Shown here piece by piece: positions 21,937-32,679 of a DNA stretch of 64,000 bases. The notes beneath the pieces were generated by a model. That model was not told the DNA's origin. It saw only the letters and a program-made list of their open reading frames with translations, and ran no database searches. Positions within the stretch are counted from its first letter, which is position 1, and every line of letters starts with the position of its first letter. This stretch comes from Parasitella parasitica. Its lineage: Eukaryota; Mucoromycota; Mucoromycetes; Mucorales; Mucoraceae. The stretch lies in NCBI GenBank assembly GCA_025201805.1, contig MU619238.1:290848-354847 (forward strand). The letters are read 5' to 3'. Made by a program: the position numbers and the translations under genes.

Positions 21937-23331
21937 CAACAATTTCAAACACAAAAACAAGTAGTTTAAAGTTAAGCATTAGACTATAAGGCACCTTTTG
22001 ATTACATATTTGCATAGCTTAGAGCAAGTTTTTGTACTTTTTTAAGTTGACATCAGATGAAGGTAACGACTTTTTTGGAAAAGTATTTTTCAAAGTCGGA
22101 GCGTGAGATCGTCAGGCCAGGTACAGACATGCAAGTATTACCATTAGAAAGCTACGAAGTACACAATTTAAATAAACTAGGCTTCAATTGTTTCTCTCTT
22201 AAATTGGATAAGCTGTGGCTTCTCAAAGCTAACGCTTTCTTTAAAAATTACAACAATTTTCTTTGATATCGGAGATTCAAACGCGTCCAAAAGCAGGAAG
22301 GAAAACTTCTTTCAAAAACTCCATTTGGACAGTTCGAAAACTAAATTACTTTTTTAAGGCAAGATATCATCCTGTGGTACTATGCATACTACGGCTGTCA
22401 GTCTATAATAATAGCTGTATTTTTGGACGCTCTACACGCTGGTATCATTTCGTTATTCTCTTATGCTTATGGAAGGAATTATGTCGGGAAAACCTCAAAA
22501 CAGATCAAGAGGGAAAAGTCGACATTTTGCTTAATCAGAGCGCATTTTCAGTCTTTCAGATCAAGGAGTGGTCTTTTACGATCATTTTCCTCTAATATAT
22601 GACATAGTAAAAAGTTGCATTTTTGGGGTCAAAATCGAGGATAATGCATAATCAATGATTTTGGATGTGTGGATACAAGGAAAAAATCGAAAAAATCCAT
22701 GATTTTGCATCGAAAAAAAAATCATGCTCAAATTGCACCATAATCATATATAATATAGTTTTTTCCCAATAGATACTATTTCTGGTGTTTTTGGGGCACC
22801 TTTCATTATAAAAATTAATCAAAAAATGGCACACAAAGCTAAATTTCTTGCTTTTAAGCTGTAAAAAATACCTATCTGGAGATGACATCTCGTCAATATC
22901 AATTCTAGTACATGACGCAGCTCTAAAAAGTAAGTATTTTGATGCCACAAGTATAACTTTCTTTATAGTAAAATGATAAAACAGCTGTGGCTCATCGCGT
23001 TGGAAGCAGAAGAGGATAATTTATGAATGCAATGTTTTGCTGCAATTACCCCTTGTTATTTGTGAACAAACCAAAAGTTGGTAATTGCTAGTGACAGAGA
23101 AGTCCTATTACCATTGTTGCTTATAATAATACTTAATGTCAGTTCAAGAGTTCCTTTTTTTGTAATTCTAGTGCTAAACATGTAAAATAGAAAGTAAAAT
23201 AGAGGTCAGGATTGGGGTTGAGGTAATTTTATTAGCAAAAGTTAAGCTTTATAATAAGCTTCTGGTAGATTTCAGGTTCCAGATACTGTACTGTAGAGTA
23301 TCAAATTCTAAATAGAGCATATCTTGCTATA
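21937..23331 (+). repeat. dispersed 1.4-kb repeat, copy 1
   Basis: Nearly identical (only scattered differences) to the reverse complement of about 60575-61964. It contains short open frames conserved between copies (22057-22266, and 22652-22948 on the minus strand), but neither resembles a known protein and both are interrupted outside. The match stops abruptly at a TA at 23330-23331, where another transposon end begins. It is probably a decayed pogo/Tigger-like or non-autonomous DNA transposon, because the other copy continues into a pogo-like terminus. Confidence 0.75.
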
Positions 23332-23345
23332 CAGTGCCTCCACCC

Positions 23346-23543
23346 CCAATTTTCGCTTTCCAACGAGCTGATTTCGCTTTGATCTCCGACCAACTTTCGT
23401 TTTTATAAAGTCCAATTTTCGCTTCTTTATTGGCCAAAGTTCGTTTTGGTAAGGGCTCATTTTCGCTTTTGTCACTTCCAAAGTTCGATTTTGTTCGTTT
23501 CATAGTTCGCTTTTGCATCACTCAATTTTCGTGTTTAATCTCA
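23346..23543. repeat. nine-unit 22-bp degenerate array
   Basis: TTCG recurs at 23352, 23373, 23396, 23418, 23440, 23462, 23484, 23506 and 23528, that is every 21-23 bp and mostly exactly 22. Units follow the loose consensus CCAATTTTCGCTTTT plus 7 variable bases. The array starts inside the transposon terminus at 23332, so the units are most likely subterminal transposase-binding sites. Confidence 0.8.
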
Positions 23544-24755
23544 AGGTTTATTAAAGCGGGGCATTTTTGGAAGTTATTGACAGAGTGATTTGCAATGTTG
23601 TGAAGCGTCCGTAAATCGGACCTCTGATTATGGATGATGACGTCGAAAGAATTTCGCTCATTTTTTTTCATTTGTACTTATTTTTTTTTTTTTGACACTA
23701 ATCCATGGAGGAGAATCGCAACCATGGTTTATATTTTTGATCTTGTACACAATTTTCCACCAAACAGTTTTAATGCATATCTTAGAAGTATCATGGATAA
23801 GAGTGTCATTGGTGGTTTGGCGTTTCAAGCATTGTAGTTTCTTTTAAGAAGTTGCCGTAATTCTTCAAGGTCAATATTTCGTGCTCTTTTAAAGATAAGT
23901 ATACACGTTAAGAATACTGCAAGAAAAACACAAGGCTTTGTACACATGAACCCTGCCCTACGCCGGAGAAATTCGCTGGCTGCCTTGATGAACAATTGTT
24001 CGTCTCCAGCCGGGAGTGGGAAGTTGTCACTCTCCTCTTGTAAATTGATAAGGCATTTTGGTTTTATTCACTTCATTATAGGTCCAAATTTAACTACGGC
24101 AAAGCCAATGCTTTTGATACCAACAGTTTTCGATGGATTGACGATTCTCCTCTCTCTCTCTCTCTCTCTCTATTCTACTCGCGGCGTCATCACTTCTTCT
24201 TATATAGCCCTCAACACATGTATATATTTGTTTTATTTAAAACCAAAGAACATAGCAGCAAAACCAAGTAGATATAATTGCTCCAAATTTTGGAACCATA
24301 ATGCTTAACATGTACTTATCCCGAAAATGGTCAATTTACAAAAACTTCTTCCACCTTAATAAACGCAGTCTAATGATCTCGTTTTTGAACTGCAGGTTGA
24401 CATGTCAATATCACTACTACTGACTTTCGTAAAAAAAAAACAGACAGCTCTTGCCACTGAAGTGTTTTTGCTGGAAATTCATCGGCTTTTGAGAAGAAAA
24501 AGTCGGTCACAAAATACTGTATACTATCCTTTTCACCATGACCTTTATTTTTCAAAAACATTGTGGGTACACATGCAAAACATATTCTTCCTGCTAATAA
24601 AGGAATTACAGTACAATTTTGGAGCAATCTGTGAGAAAGGCAGGACCTTAAGGAAATTCAAAAGCTGTTTGTAAAAGGGATGGTTCAAACAAATAGAGAA
24701 AAAGAAATGGTGGTAAAACTGCTGAGGCTATTGATGTAAATGCAAGAGTTGCAAT

Positions 24756-24976
24756 TCGCAGTGAGCATTTTCTACAGTTCATCTCTGGTATTATGGGTAC
24801 ACTAGATAATCACAATATGGATGAAGATATATTATCATGGGTAATGCATCCATTCATAAAGTGCCTGAAATATCTGAGCCCATTGTTTCTAGGGAATATG
24901 TACCCGTCTATTTACCATCACACTCCCCGTTTCTAAATCCGATCGAACTACTTTGATCAAAATTTATAAACTTCTA
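24756..24976 (+). pseudogene. DDE transposase relic (C-terminal part)
   Basis: The conserved C-terminal block of Tc1/mariner-like transposases is recognisable across one frameshift. MGN stands where MDN is expected, so the catalytic Asp is lost. It ends in SPFLNPIELL followed by a stop before SKF. It is clearly non-functional. Confidence 0.75.
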
Positions 24977-24990
24977 TTACATGTGTATTT

Positions 24991-25422
24991 ATTTAAAGGA
25001 TAGGATCATTTCTATAAAGCATACTTGTCAATACTTGCTTTTTTATGAATCAGAATTCACAGTTTCATTGCAGAAAAAAGTTGGATCTGCTTCCTAAAGA
25101 TGAATAAACACAAAATAAAAACACTACAACTCTGGTAGTTTGTTGTACGAGACAGCGGTAAAAGCTGGATTACTGTATCCAAGTTTCCCATCTAGTCTTT
25201 GATATAACGAATGTGATACAGGGAAAAAAAAGTCAGTGGTTCCACGTATGATCTCAAAACTTTAACAAGGTTTTGTACGATATGATAACAATAATTCAAG
25301 ATTACAGACCAAAAAAGAAAAAATATAATTATTACGTTTACAAAAGCAGAGTATAAAAATTGCCTTCTCGGAAGGACAAGAGAGTGTACTCGAATAGAAA
25401 AAAAGTGTTGTATAATGCCTAA
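24991..25422. other. AT-rich intergenic, hexokinase 3' side
   Basis: No gene or clear transposon end is seen; scattered A runs only. Confidence 0.4.
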
Positions 25423-27184
25423 TTAAGTTGTCTTAGTTTTAGCCAGAGCAGCCTTATGTGCCATCATAGCAATCATAGCAGCTCCAAATCCAGAGCCATC
25501 CCTAGCCAAAGAAAATTTAATATGTTTCGTAGCTTGATCACCAAAGAGTTCTGCCAGGGCATCCATCATATGCTTCTCAAAGTCGGGAAAGAATTCGTAA
25601 ACAGATCCATCAATTGCTACAGCCGAATCTTCATCTAATTTACCAGTGTGAGCCAATACACCAGCGATGCCACAAGCAGTTAGGCGAGCCGCACGACGTC
25701 CCACTGCTATACAGATCACTTGGACAACTTGACGATCGCCCAAAGTAGTGGCAGGGACTTGGAGTGTTTCTTCCAAGATGTGGCGAACTTGCTCCAGGTC
25801 AGGTGAATTATCATCTACAACAGTTGACATGTAGGATGTTTCGAAGCCCCATTGCTTGTTGAGCTCTGGTGACGATAAGCCGTTGAAAAGAACACGATGG
25901 TCGATAAAATTGAGGATGGCATTACGAGAAATTTCACCCAGATACATGCCGGACATCATCTTTTCAAAAAGCTGTTCACGAGGATTGATAGACTCACGGT
26001 CAAGTTTGTTATCGTACATGGTAAGCGGTAATACACGACGTTCACGGTCGAAAGCTCCCCATTCCATGTTGATAACCATCTCTTCAAACACCTGCTCTCC
26101 ACCCTCCCATTTTTTGATATTTTTGAGTTTTTCGTAATATGCTACACATGTCATAAGCTGTAAATGAGTAATCTGGATTTGGGAGAAGAAGGGTAAAATT
26201 TACCAGCATTTGTTCCTGTCCCAAGAATGATACCCATTGTAGTGTCAGGATGACGATAAGAATTTGCCATCAAAGTACCAACTGTGTCGTTAACAAGCTA
26301 CAACATAAGAAAAGAAATTACATGCAATGTTAGACACGCTGCTATCTTATCCCTCTCCATCTCTACATGTCTTTCCTTCCCAAAATAACCCGGGTTTCCG
26401 TACACATGAGTACACAAACACAAACGTACGGGAAAAGTTGGGCAAGAAACTCTTCCCCCCCCCCACACCAAAAAAAAAAAAAAAAAAAAAAACGTAAACA
26501 CTTACAGCAGCAATGTTCACATGAATGTTCTTGCGCATGAAGGAGTCTTGCAGCATAATGACAACGTCATTATTGATAGCGTCAGAGCAGTTGAACCCTT
26601 TAGTCCAGTGCATAAGAGTACCTCTGTTGATATCAGTTTGATTAACAGCAAAAGAGAATGTGAACCCTAATTGAGGAAGTTCATCAGCATGGCCACGGTC
26701 AGAGCCATATTCGCAAACAAAGTTATCGACGCAGTCAGCAATGAAGTCGCAGAGATGGCGCATTTTTCCAGTCTTGAGCTCTTCCGTTACGATATATTTT
26801 TGTTGACGCACAGAAAAATGACCATCGCCTTTCAATTCAAATTCGCATACACGGAGGTTAGTTCCACCTAAATCCAGAGCAAGATATTTGCCCTTCTCAT
26901 CACCAGTAGGTCGGCCTGTAACATAACTGGGGATCATAGGAACTGTTCATGATTAGCATACAATTATGCTAGACTTGCCCGGTTTTCATACCTGTTGCAC
27001 CTTCATGATCCAGGCCTTTTTGCATTTCCTCTATAAATTGCTTGACAATCGTACGGGCTTTCTCTGTTGTTATGTTGAATTGATCATGTATTTGATCGAC
27101 AGCCTGTTGCTGGTCTTTGGTGCCGCTGATTTGAGGCACAGGATGCTCAACACTGGTCTCACGAGATAGAAACGAACTAATCAT
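25423..27184 (-). CDS. hexokinase
   Basis: Four exons (26992-27184, 26506-26942, 26204-26297, 25423-26141) encode 480 aa, normal for a fungal 50-kDa hexokinase. Visible motifs are the phosphate-1 loop LALDLGGTNLRVCEF, the sugar-binding region GFTFSFAVNQ with LMHWTKGFN, the phosphate-2 loop GIILGTGTNAAYYEKL formed across an exon junction, INMEWGAFD, and the C-terminal ARDGSGFGAAMIA adenosine motif. It phosphorylates hexoses in the cytosol at the entry to glycolysis. Whether it is glucokinase- or hexokinase-like in sugar preference cannot be read. The 208-bp intron 2 contains a run of more than 20 A (26470-26492). A TATA box precedes the start. Confidence 0.96.
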
Positions 27185-27238
27185 TCTTTTACAGTAACGA
27201 AGAAAGAGCAGGAAAAGGGGAAGAAATAGAAAGAAAGA

Positions 27239-27249
27239 CCTTTTATATA
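27239..27249 (-). promoter_or_regulatory. TATA box of the hexokinase gene
   Basis: TATATAAAAGG on the minus strand, about 60 bp upstream of the ATG. Confidence 0.5.
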
Positions 27250-28044
27250 CAGTTCTGTTTTTTTTGGGATGTCTTTATTTGGTATCGTATTGGTGATGGG
27301 ATCTGTTTTGCGTTTTAGTGTTACGAAACATTTTCCATAGACTTTGTGTTCGAGCTGAACGCAGTTATGGTACAGATGAGATGCAAAATTTTATTATAGC
27401 AACTGTGTAGTTAAGATGTAGAACGACTTGGCAAACATATCTCAAAACCAAGATAAAACAAATGCTATGAAAAAGCTCAAATGTTGAATCAAGATATGGC
27501 AAGGTTCTACACTCACTGAAATTTACGTAATTATTTATCAGAGGCACTAAATGTCCATTCTGCCTCTCAAGTTCAAGGTACACAATCGTCATCCCGTCAT
27601 CCCGTCATCCTGCCATCATCAGAGATTACTTACTTATTTAATACCATATTTAAAACACTCTAGATACATAGGATTATCATATTATAGACTCATTGGCGAG
27701 GGCTATTACATGTAAGCTCATTTTTTAAATTGTAAATGTTGAAAAGGGGGGCAAAATCTCGATATTGTCATATTTAATATGATTTTCAGTACACCGCATG
27801 GGTGTCATTCTTCCATATATGTTGGTCTTCATTCGATATACATTGCAATGAAGAACTAGCCTACAAAAAATCTGTAAAACGTTATTTACCTTTTATGATT
27901 GATTTGAAAAGGGTCTCGTGCTTCTGAAGAGTTCCATTGCCTTACTAATCATTGTGGCTTATTGAGCAGCTTGAAATACTCTTGAATCAATTTTTTCCTT
28001 CAAGTTTAACTAATCTGCATGCAGTTTTATTATCACATAAAAAG
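27250..28044. other. divergent intergenic region, hexokinase / TTC27
   Basis: AT-rich. A short direct repeat of CATCCCGTCATCC lies near 27590-27610. The frame of the downstream gene stays open back to 27952 but has no ATG there. No other gene is seen. Confidence 0.5.
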
Positions 28045-30501
28045 ATGGCCTTCCAGCAAGCAGAATTAGCAACAACTCTCGGCAATAAACTCAAAGAATG
28101 CAGTAAAAATGACAAAGTAGAAGCCATCGTATCAGATATTCAACAAGGTCGTTATGCCAATGTGATAAAAAACAGTATTGTCTTCAACAACTGTCAACAA
28201 GATTCGCAAGCTTTGAAAGAGGATGGCAACATTCAAAACTGGGTTAGCAATAAAATTTCTGGCATCTCATTGCAAGATGGATTCAGCTGTTTTGATGTCC
28301 TTGCTACTGGCATTGCATGTCTCAACACCTTTGTGCAAATTAACTGGACTGGCCCTATTCCCTCCTTTTCAGTATCAGAGTTGTTCTTGGGCCAAAAGGA
28401 TGATGATTTTGAAACTAAAATTCACCAAGCCTGCCTCAAATCACTCTCGGTAGATGGTGAAGAAGTGTATCACCTCTCTCAGCAACTTGGATTGTTAGCA
28501 ATTGCTCGCACTTTATTAAACACTGTCCGGGACACGACTTTGACAGGTTCATTTTGGGCCATGCGCGCAGTCTTTATTCAGCAACAGCTACTGAATGAAT
28601 TCACCGGCTCGCTCAAGGCAGAATTAATGGAATTAGCCAAGGAAAGCGCTGATAGATTAGAGTCTGCAACTGATTTAGACGATGAGGCTAAAGAATCCCT
28701 TACTGTTCGACATGAACTTGATGTTAGTTTGATCTACGGCTATTTTGGGCAGGATACACAGGCATTAGAAAAGATGGAATCAGCACAAAAGACCTCAGGA
28801 TTTACTTGGTCATTAACTGGTGCACTGGGCCGCCGAACCAAGTTCCAAAGATCTGACATCACCCAACTTGTTGTTTTAGCCGAGAGCAAGAAGAAAGCTA
28901 GCGACGGAGAGCGTAAAGAACTTGCCAGACCCGAAACGTTGGATTTGAATGATGACACTCTTTTGGAACGCATTTCCTTTGCTGAAAATGAAAAGAACAA
29001 TATTGAAAATGATAAGCGTCATGGAAACCTGAATGTGATCGATCAATGTTTACTGCTTGCTTTTTGTCTAAACGTCAAGAACACAAATCCTGATGATGGT
29101 ATCACTACTGAACAGATGGTGCCTTTTGTCACTCGTGTTCTAGAGAATGCCAACAATTGGATGGTTCATACAATGGCTTTATTATTGCGTTCTCGTTTTG
29201 AATTCAAAAATACTCGAACAATTGAGCGTTCAGCATTACAATTGCAAGCACTTGTTGACCAAATCAAGGTAGAAGATTCTGGTGTTGAGGAGCGTCTTGC
29301 TTATTTCTACGACATTTTATTGCCTAGTAAATGGGAAATGGAGCGTGAGCTGGCTTATCGATTTGCTTCTCTTGGTGTTTTGCGCTCTGCTCTTGAAATA
29401 TTTGAACGTCTTGAAATGTGGGAGGACGTCGTCTCTTGCTATCAAATGATGGAACAGTCTCAAGAGGCGAAAAAAGTATTGATGCGTTTAATGGAAAAAA
29501 ACCCTGATTCTGCTAAATACTGGTGCATCTTGGGCGATCTTGAGGTCGAGCCAGCACATTGGCTCAAATCTTGGGAAATATCTAATCACAGTTATGCTGG
29601 TGCTATGCGACGTTTAGGCTCCTATGAATACAAGCTTAAAAATTATGATTCCGCTATCGAGTACTATCAGAAGGCTCTTGCCATCAACCCTATCTTTGAA
29701 AGTTCCTGGTATATCCTTGGTTGTGCTGCCATGTGTGCGGAAAACTGGGAAGTTGCAGCTCGTGCTTTTCAACGTGTGGTTTCTTTGGATGATGAACAGC
29801 CTGAAGCTTGGAACAATCTTGCTAGCATCTACATTAGAATGGAAAAAAAAACGGATGCCTTTTTGGCTTTGAAGCGAGCAACAAAAATTAAACATGATAG
29901 TTGGAAAATGTGGCAAAATCTCATGTTTGTCTCCGTTGATGTTGGACAGTTTGCTGATGCCATTTACGCTATGCAGCGTGTGGTTGAGCTTCGTTGGGAC
30001 AAGGTTCGTGACGAAGCTGTCAATATTCGTGTCTTACGTATGATTGTCGAGAGCGTTATTCAGAATTGGAAAGATCCCCAGGACCGTGATGGTAACCGTC
30101 TCTGTCAACAAGTACAAAGATTATTGGAAGATGTCATTTTAAATCGCATCACCAACTCTCCTGATATTTGGATGATTTGTTCCAAATTTTACTTATGGCA
30201 GAATCGCTATGTGGATGCTCTTGAAACATCTGTTAAAGCTTATAGATCGGTTATGCATGATCCTCGTATTGAAACAGAGGAAGCTGTGTTTGATAATGTC
30301 GCTACTGTTGCGATGGAGACTGTCGATATGTATGAAAACTTGGGAGACAAAACCGCAGATGGTGCACCTGTTTGTAATGACTGGCGTTATCAGTCTCGTC
30401 TAATTCTTAAGGGTTTGATGGGCAAAGTTAGCGATGTTTTTAGAGATACCAAGTCTTATGAAGACCTTCAGAAACGTATGGATGATCTAAAAAACGCATA
30501 A
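28045..30501 (+). CDS. TTC27/Emw1-like tetratricopeptide repeat protein
   Basis: A single exon encodes 818 aa from the first in-frame ATG; the frame is open for another 31 codons upstream without an ATG, so an undetected 5' exon is possible. An N-terminal helical region carries NWTGPIPSF and the family-typical LTGALGRRTKFQ. A TPR block follows (about residues 500-640; e.g. YDSAIEYYQKALAINPIFESSWYILGCAA, given here in part as ALAINPIFESSWYILGCAA, and EAWNNLASIYIRM). The order and content match TTC27, whose fission-yeast counterpart Emw1 affects cell-wall and signalling functions; the biochemical role is unclear. The absence of introns is unusual for this window. Confidence 0.9.
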   Translation: MAFQQAELATTLGNKLKECSKNDKVEAIVSDIQQGRYANVIKNSIVFNNCQQDSQALKEDGNIQNWVSNKISGISLQDGFSCFDVLATGIACLNTFVQINWTGPIPSFSVSELFLGQKDDDFETKIHQACLKSLSVDGEEVYHLSQQLGLLAIARTLLNTVRDTTLTGSFWAMRAVFIQQQLLNEFTGSLKAELMELAKESADRLESATDLDDEAKESLTVRHELDVSLIYGYFGQDTQALEKMESAQKTSGFTWSLTGALGRRTKFQRSDITQLVVLAESKKKASDGERKELARPETLDLNDDTLLERISFAENEKNNIENDKRHGNLNVIDQCLLLAFCLNVKNTNPDDGITTEQMVPFVTRVLENANNWMVHTMALLLRSRFEFKNTRTIERSALQLQALVDQIKVEDSGVEERLAYFYDILLPSKWEMERELAYRFASLGVLRSALEIFERLEMWEDVVSCYQMMEQSQEAKKVLMRLMEKNPDSAKYWCILGDLEVEPAHWLKSWEISNHSYAGAMRRLGSYEYKLKNYDSAIEYYQKALAINPIFESSWYILGCAAMCAENWEVAARAFQRVVSLDDEQPEAWNNLASIYIRMEKKTDAFLALKRATKIKHDSWKMWQNLMFVSVDVGQFADAIYAMQRVVELRWDKVRDEAVNIRVLRMIVESVIQNWKDPQDRDGNRLCQQVQRLLEDVILNRITNSPDIWMICSKFYLWQNRYVDALETSVKAYRSVMHDPRIETEEAVFDNVATVAMETVDMYENLGDKTADGAPVCNDWRYQSRLILKGLMGKVSDVFRDTKSYEDLQKRMDDLKNA

Positions 30502-32084
30502 GTAATGCTGAATTTGTTTTAATAAATTTTACTTTTTTCCTTTAAATTGCGGATTCATGAAAGATAATATTTCGACAAAACAAGCTTATTCCATTCAAGT
30601 TATTACTCCGCGATAGCTATCGTGAACATCATCTAAACAAACTGTAACAAAAAAACACGATGTTCATGCGTTTTGATTTATGAATAGTAATAATAATAAT
30701 TCTATCTCGTATCCATTTCTTTATATACTTATCAAATTCGATATCGCATTCGGCTATCCCCTAGACATCCCTGCGAAATGCAGCATCGACTTGTCAAGTA
30801 TTTTACTAATTTGATCTTTCAGAAATATCAGTTTTTAGCACTATAGGGAGGTGGTTGATCAAATTATAACGTGAAATCTGCTGTCAAATGTTAGTGAATA
30901 GAGTCACTGTTGTGCCAAGTCTTGAAGGGGCACAGCAGATGATTGTATATGATAAAAAAGGAATAATAATATTCTATTGATTACTTTTATGTAATAGATA
31001 GAATAGTAGATGCCATTTAACCTTAGATCCGGTCAGGAACGGTTGCCATGATAACTGAATTGAAAGAGTGATAACCATGGTATTTTATGGGCACAAAACA
31101 ATGAGTTTGTTCTACGTTGACAACCAATTTTATAATTGATAGATTAATTTGTCACATTACAACACATTCTTCAATTAGTTTATTTTTATTACTTAATTAA
31201 TTAATTAATTAATATCATCATTATCCTAATAATCAAAGTCTCTTGAAACATATCTCTTACTCAATACTCATCCAAACGTTAAATAATATATATCACGTGC
31301 TTTTGCTCAGTGTATATTTACTAATTATGTATTGTACATTTGAAATAATAATATTTGATACGTTTGTGCTGGTAAGATGTGATATGGGTTGATTTTTTTT
31401 ATGAAGCAGTTTGTTCTTCTATATTCGAATTTGCCGAGACAGAATGTTTGTACAAAGGATATTCGTATTTGATTTTGAGTAATTGTTCCTGAGGGTATAC
31501 TGTGTTTCTGATCTGTTCTTCAATTGGAATAGGCAACAATTAATAAAAGCAAATTACGAAAGAAAACCTCAATGTTTATTTGAAGATCAACTTCTACTTT
31601 TTAATATCTCAGGTACCGAGTTCTTGGACAGACTACTACTTGTGTATTTTCTCATGTCACGTGCTTACTTTTTTGGTAATTTGATTATAATTATCCCACG
31701 GCACGTAACAACTTGATACTCTGCGGTGCGGGTTTGTGAAATTTGTAGCGATGTGTTGGAAAGTTCTTGCAGTAAACAGGTCAATGCCGAGACTAATTAG
31801 ACTGTTTTGCTGTTGTTTAAGTGTATATTATGTCGAATAACTAGGATGGTATAGTATCTCAGCGATATAATAGCAAATAATTATATATGACAGAATTTTA
31901 AACGTAAGAAAGTTCGATTTATTTCAAGTATGAAGCATAATTCCATATATATATCTAAGATGAGACGTTCTCAGTATTCAACTTCAGATTCAGGAACATG
32001 ATTTCCATAGGCTTAAACTTAGATCACGTGCAAATAATTAACTAGCATTACAGAATAAATTTACACTCGTAACAAATTGTAAAA
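30502..32084. other. AT-rich gene-free region, 1.6 kb
   Basis: No convincing gene. It contains copy B of the 77-bp element (31019), a TTAA-type run near 31190-31212 and the upstream flank of tRNA-Met. Confidence 0.6.
31019..31095 (+). repeat. 77-bp dispersed element, copy B
   Basis: An ungapped partner of 5621-5697, about 78% identical. Flanks outside the 77 bp are not alike, so the unit is discrete. Confidence 0.6.
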
Positions 32085-32156
32085 AGCATCTTGGCGCAGT
32101 GGCAGCGCGTTGGGCTCATAACCCAAAGGTCGCCTGATCGAAACGGGCAGATGCTA
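32085..32156 (+). tRNA. tRNA-Met (CAT), elongator type
   Basis: A 72-nt cloverleaf folds by eye: acceptor stem AGCATCT/AGATGCT, D stem GCGC/GCGC, anticodon arm TTGGG-CTCATAA-CCCAA with CAT, and T arm GCCTG-ATCGAAA-CGGGC. It has no intron. A T run at 32158-32164 is a good pol III terminator. The sequence resembles elongator rather than initiator tRNA-Met. Confidence 0.93.
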
Positions 32157-32679
32157 CTTTTTTTATTAATTGTGATGTGTGGTGGTTGTAGACACTAAAT
32201 TTCTTTAAGGATGTCGTGTGCAAATATGTTAGATTTAACAAATGTATTTAGAATCTTAAGTAATAGTAAAAGGATTCGTATAAAGTCTGTGCGTACTTGA
32301 CAAGAAACCCCAAAAAGAAAATATCGGTGTACATACACACTTTTATAATGATTCGTATTACAGATTCATAAATATGAAACACCCAAGTTATTATTAAGAA
32401 ACTTGATAATCTTTACTGCAGTTTGTTTTGTCGCTATACGGGTCCACATTCGCTATGAAGAAACTTATTAACATAAACCAAACCACATATATACATTGCT
32501 GTCAATCATAACTTGACCAGAAATATCTGCATATATTATTTTAGTAAGAAGTAATTAGCAATTAGAAATGCTAACTTTGATAGAGATAATCATAGATAAA
32601 AAGCGCTATAAAATCGTTTATTCCTAAAATTACATTTTTGTGTGAATCTAAATTTTGATGAAAAATAAAAGCGTTCCAA
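32157..32679. other. AT-rich intergenic between tRNA and PEX6
   Basis: No gene is seen; it includes the tRNA terminator and the PEX6 3' UTR side. Confidence 0.5.

Larger units (their letters stand above)
23332..24990 (+). mobile_element. decayed Tc1/mariner-pogo superfamily transposon
   Basis: It begins with CAGTGCCTCCACCCCC directly after TA, a typical TA-inserting transposon end, followed by a 22-bp phased array. At 24756-24976 translation shows FLQFISGIMGTLDNHNM and, one frame on, IIMGNASIHKVPEISEPIV then YLPSHSPFLNPIELL-stop-SKF. This is the C-terminal DDE transposase signature with the second catalytic Asp replaced by Gly, one frameshift and a stop. No right end was found, so the end coordinate is approximate. 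Confidence 0.7.

Noticed and set aside
22652-22948. 98-codon frame present in both inverted repeat copies as a conserved gene
   Set aside because: It is shared only because the repeat is duplicated; no family similarity, and no splice or promoter context.
23346-23543. CRISPR-like array
   Set aside because: Units are degenerate, directly adjacent without spacers, lie at a transposon end, and the genome is eukaryotic.
27952-28044. Longer TTC27 start at 27952
   Set aside because: That frame begins with TTG, not ATG; kept only as a note that a 5' exon may be missing.
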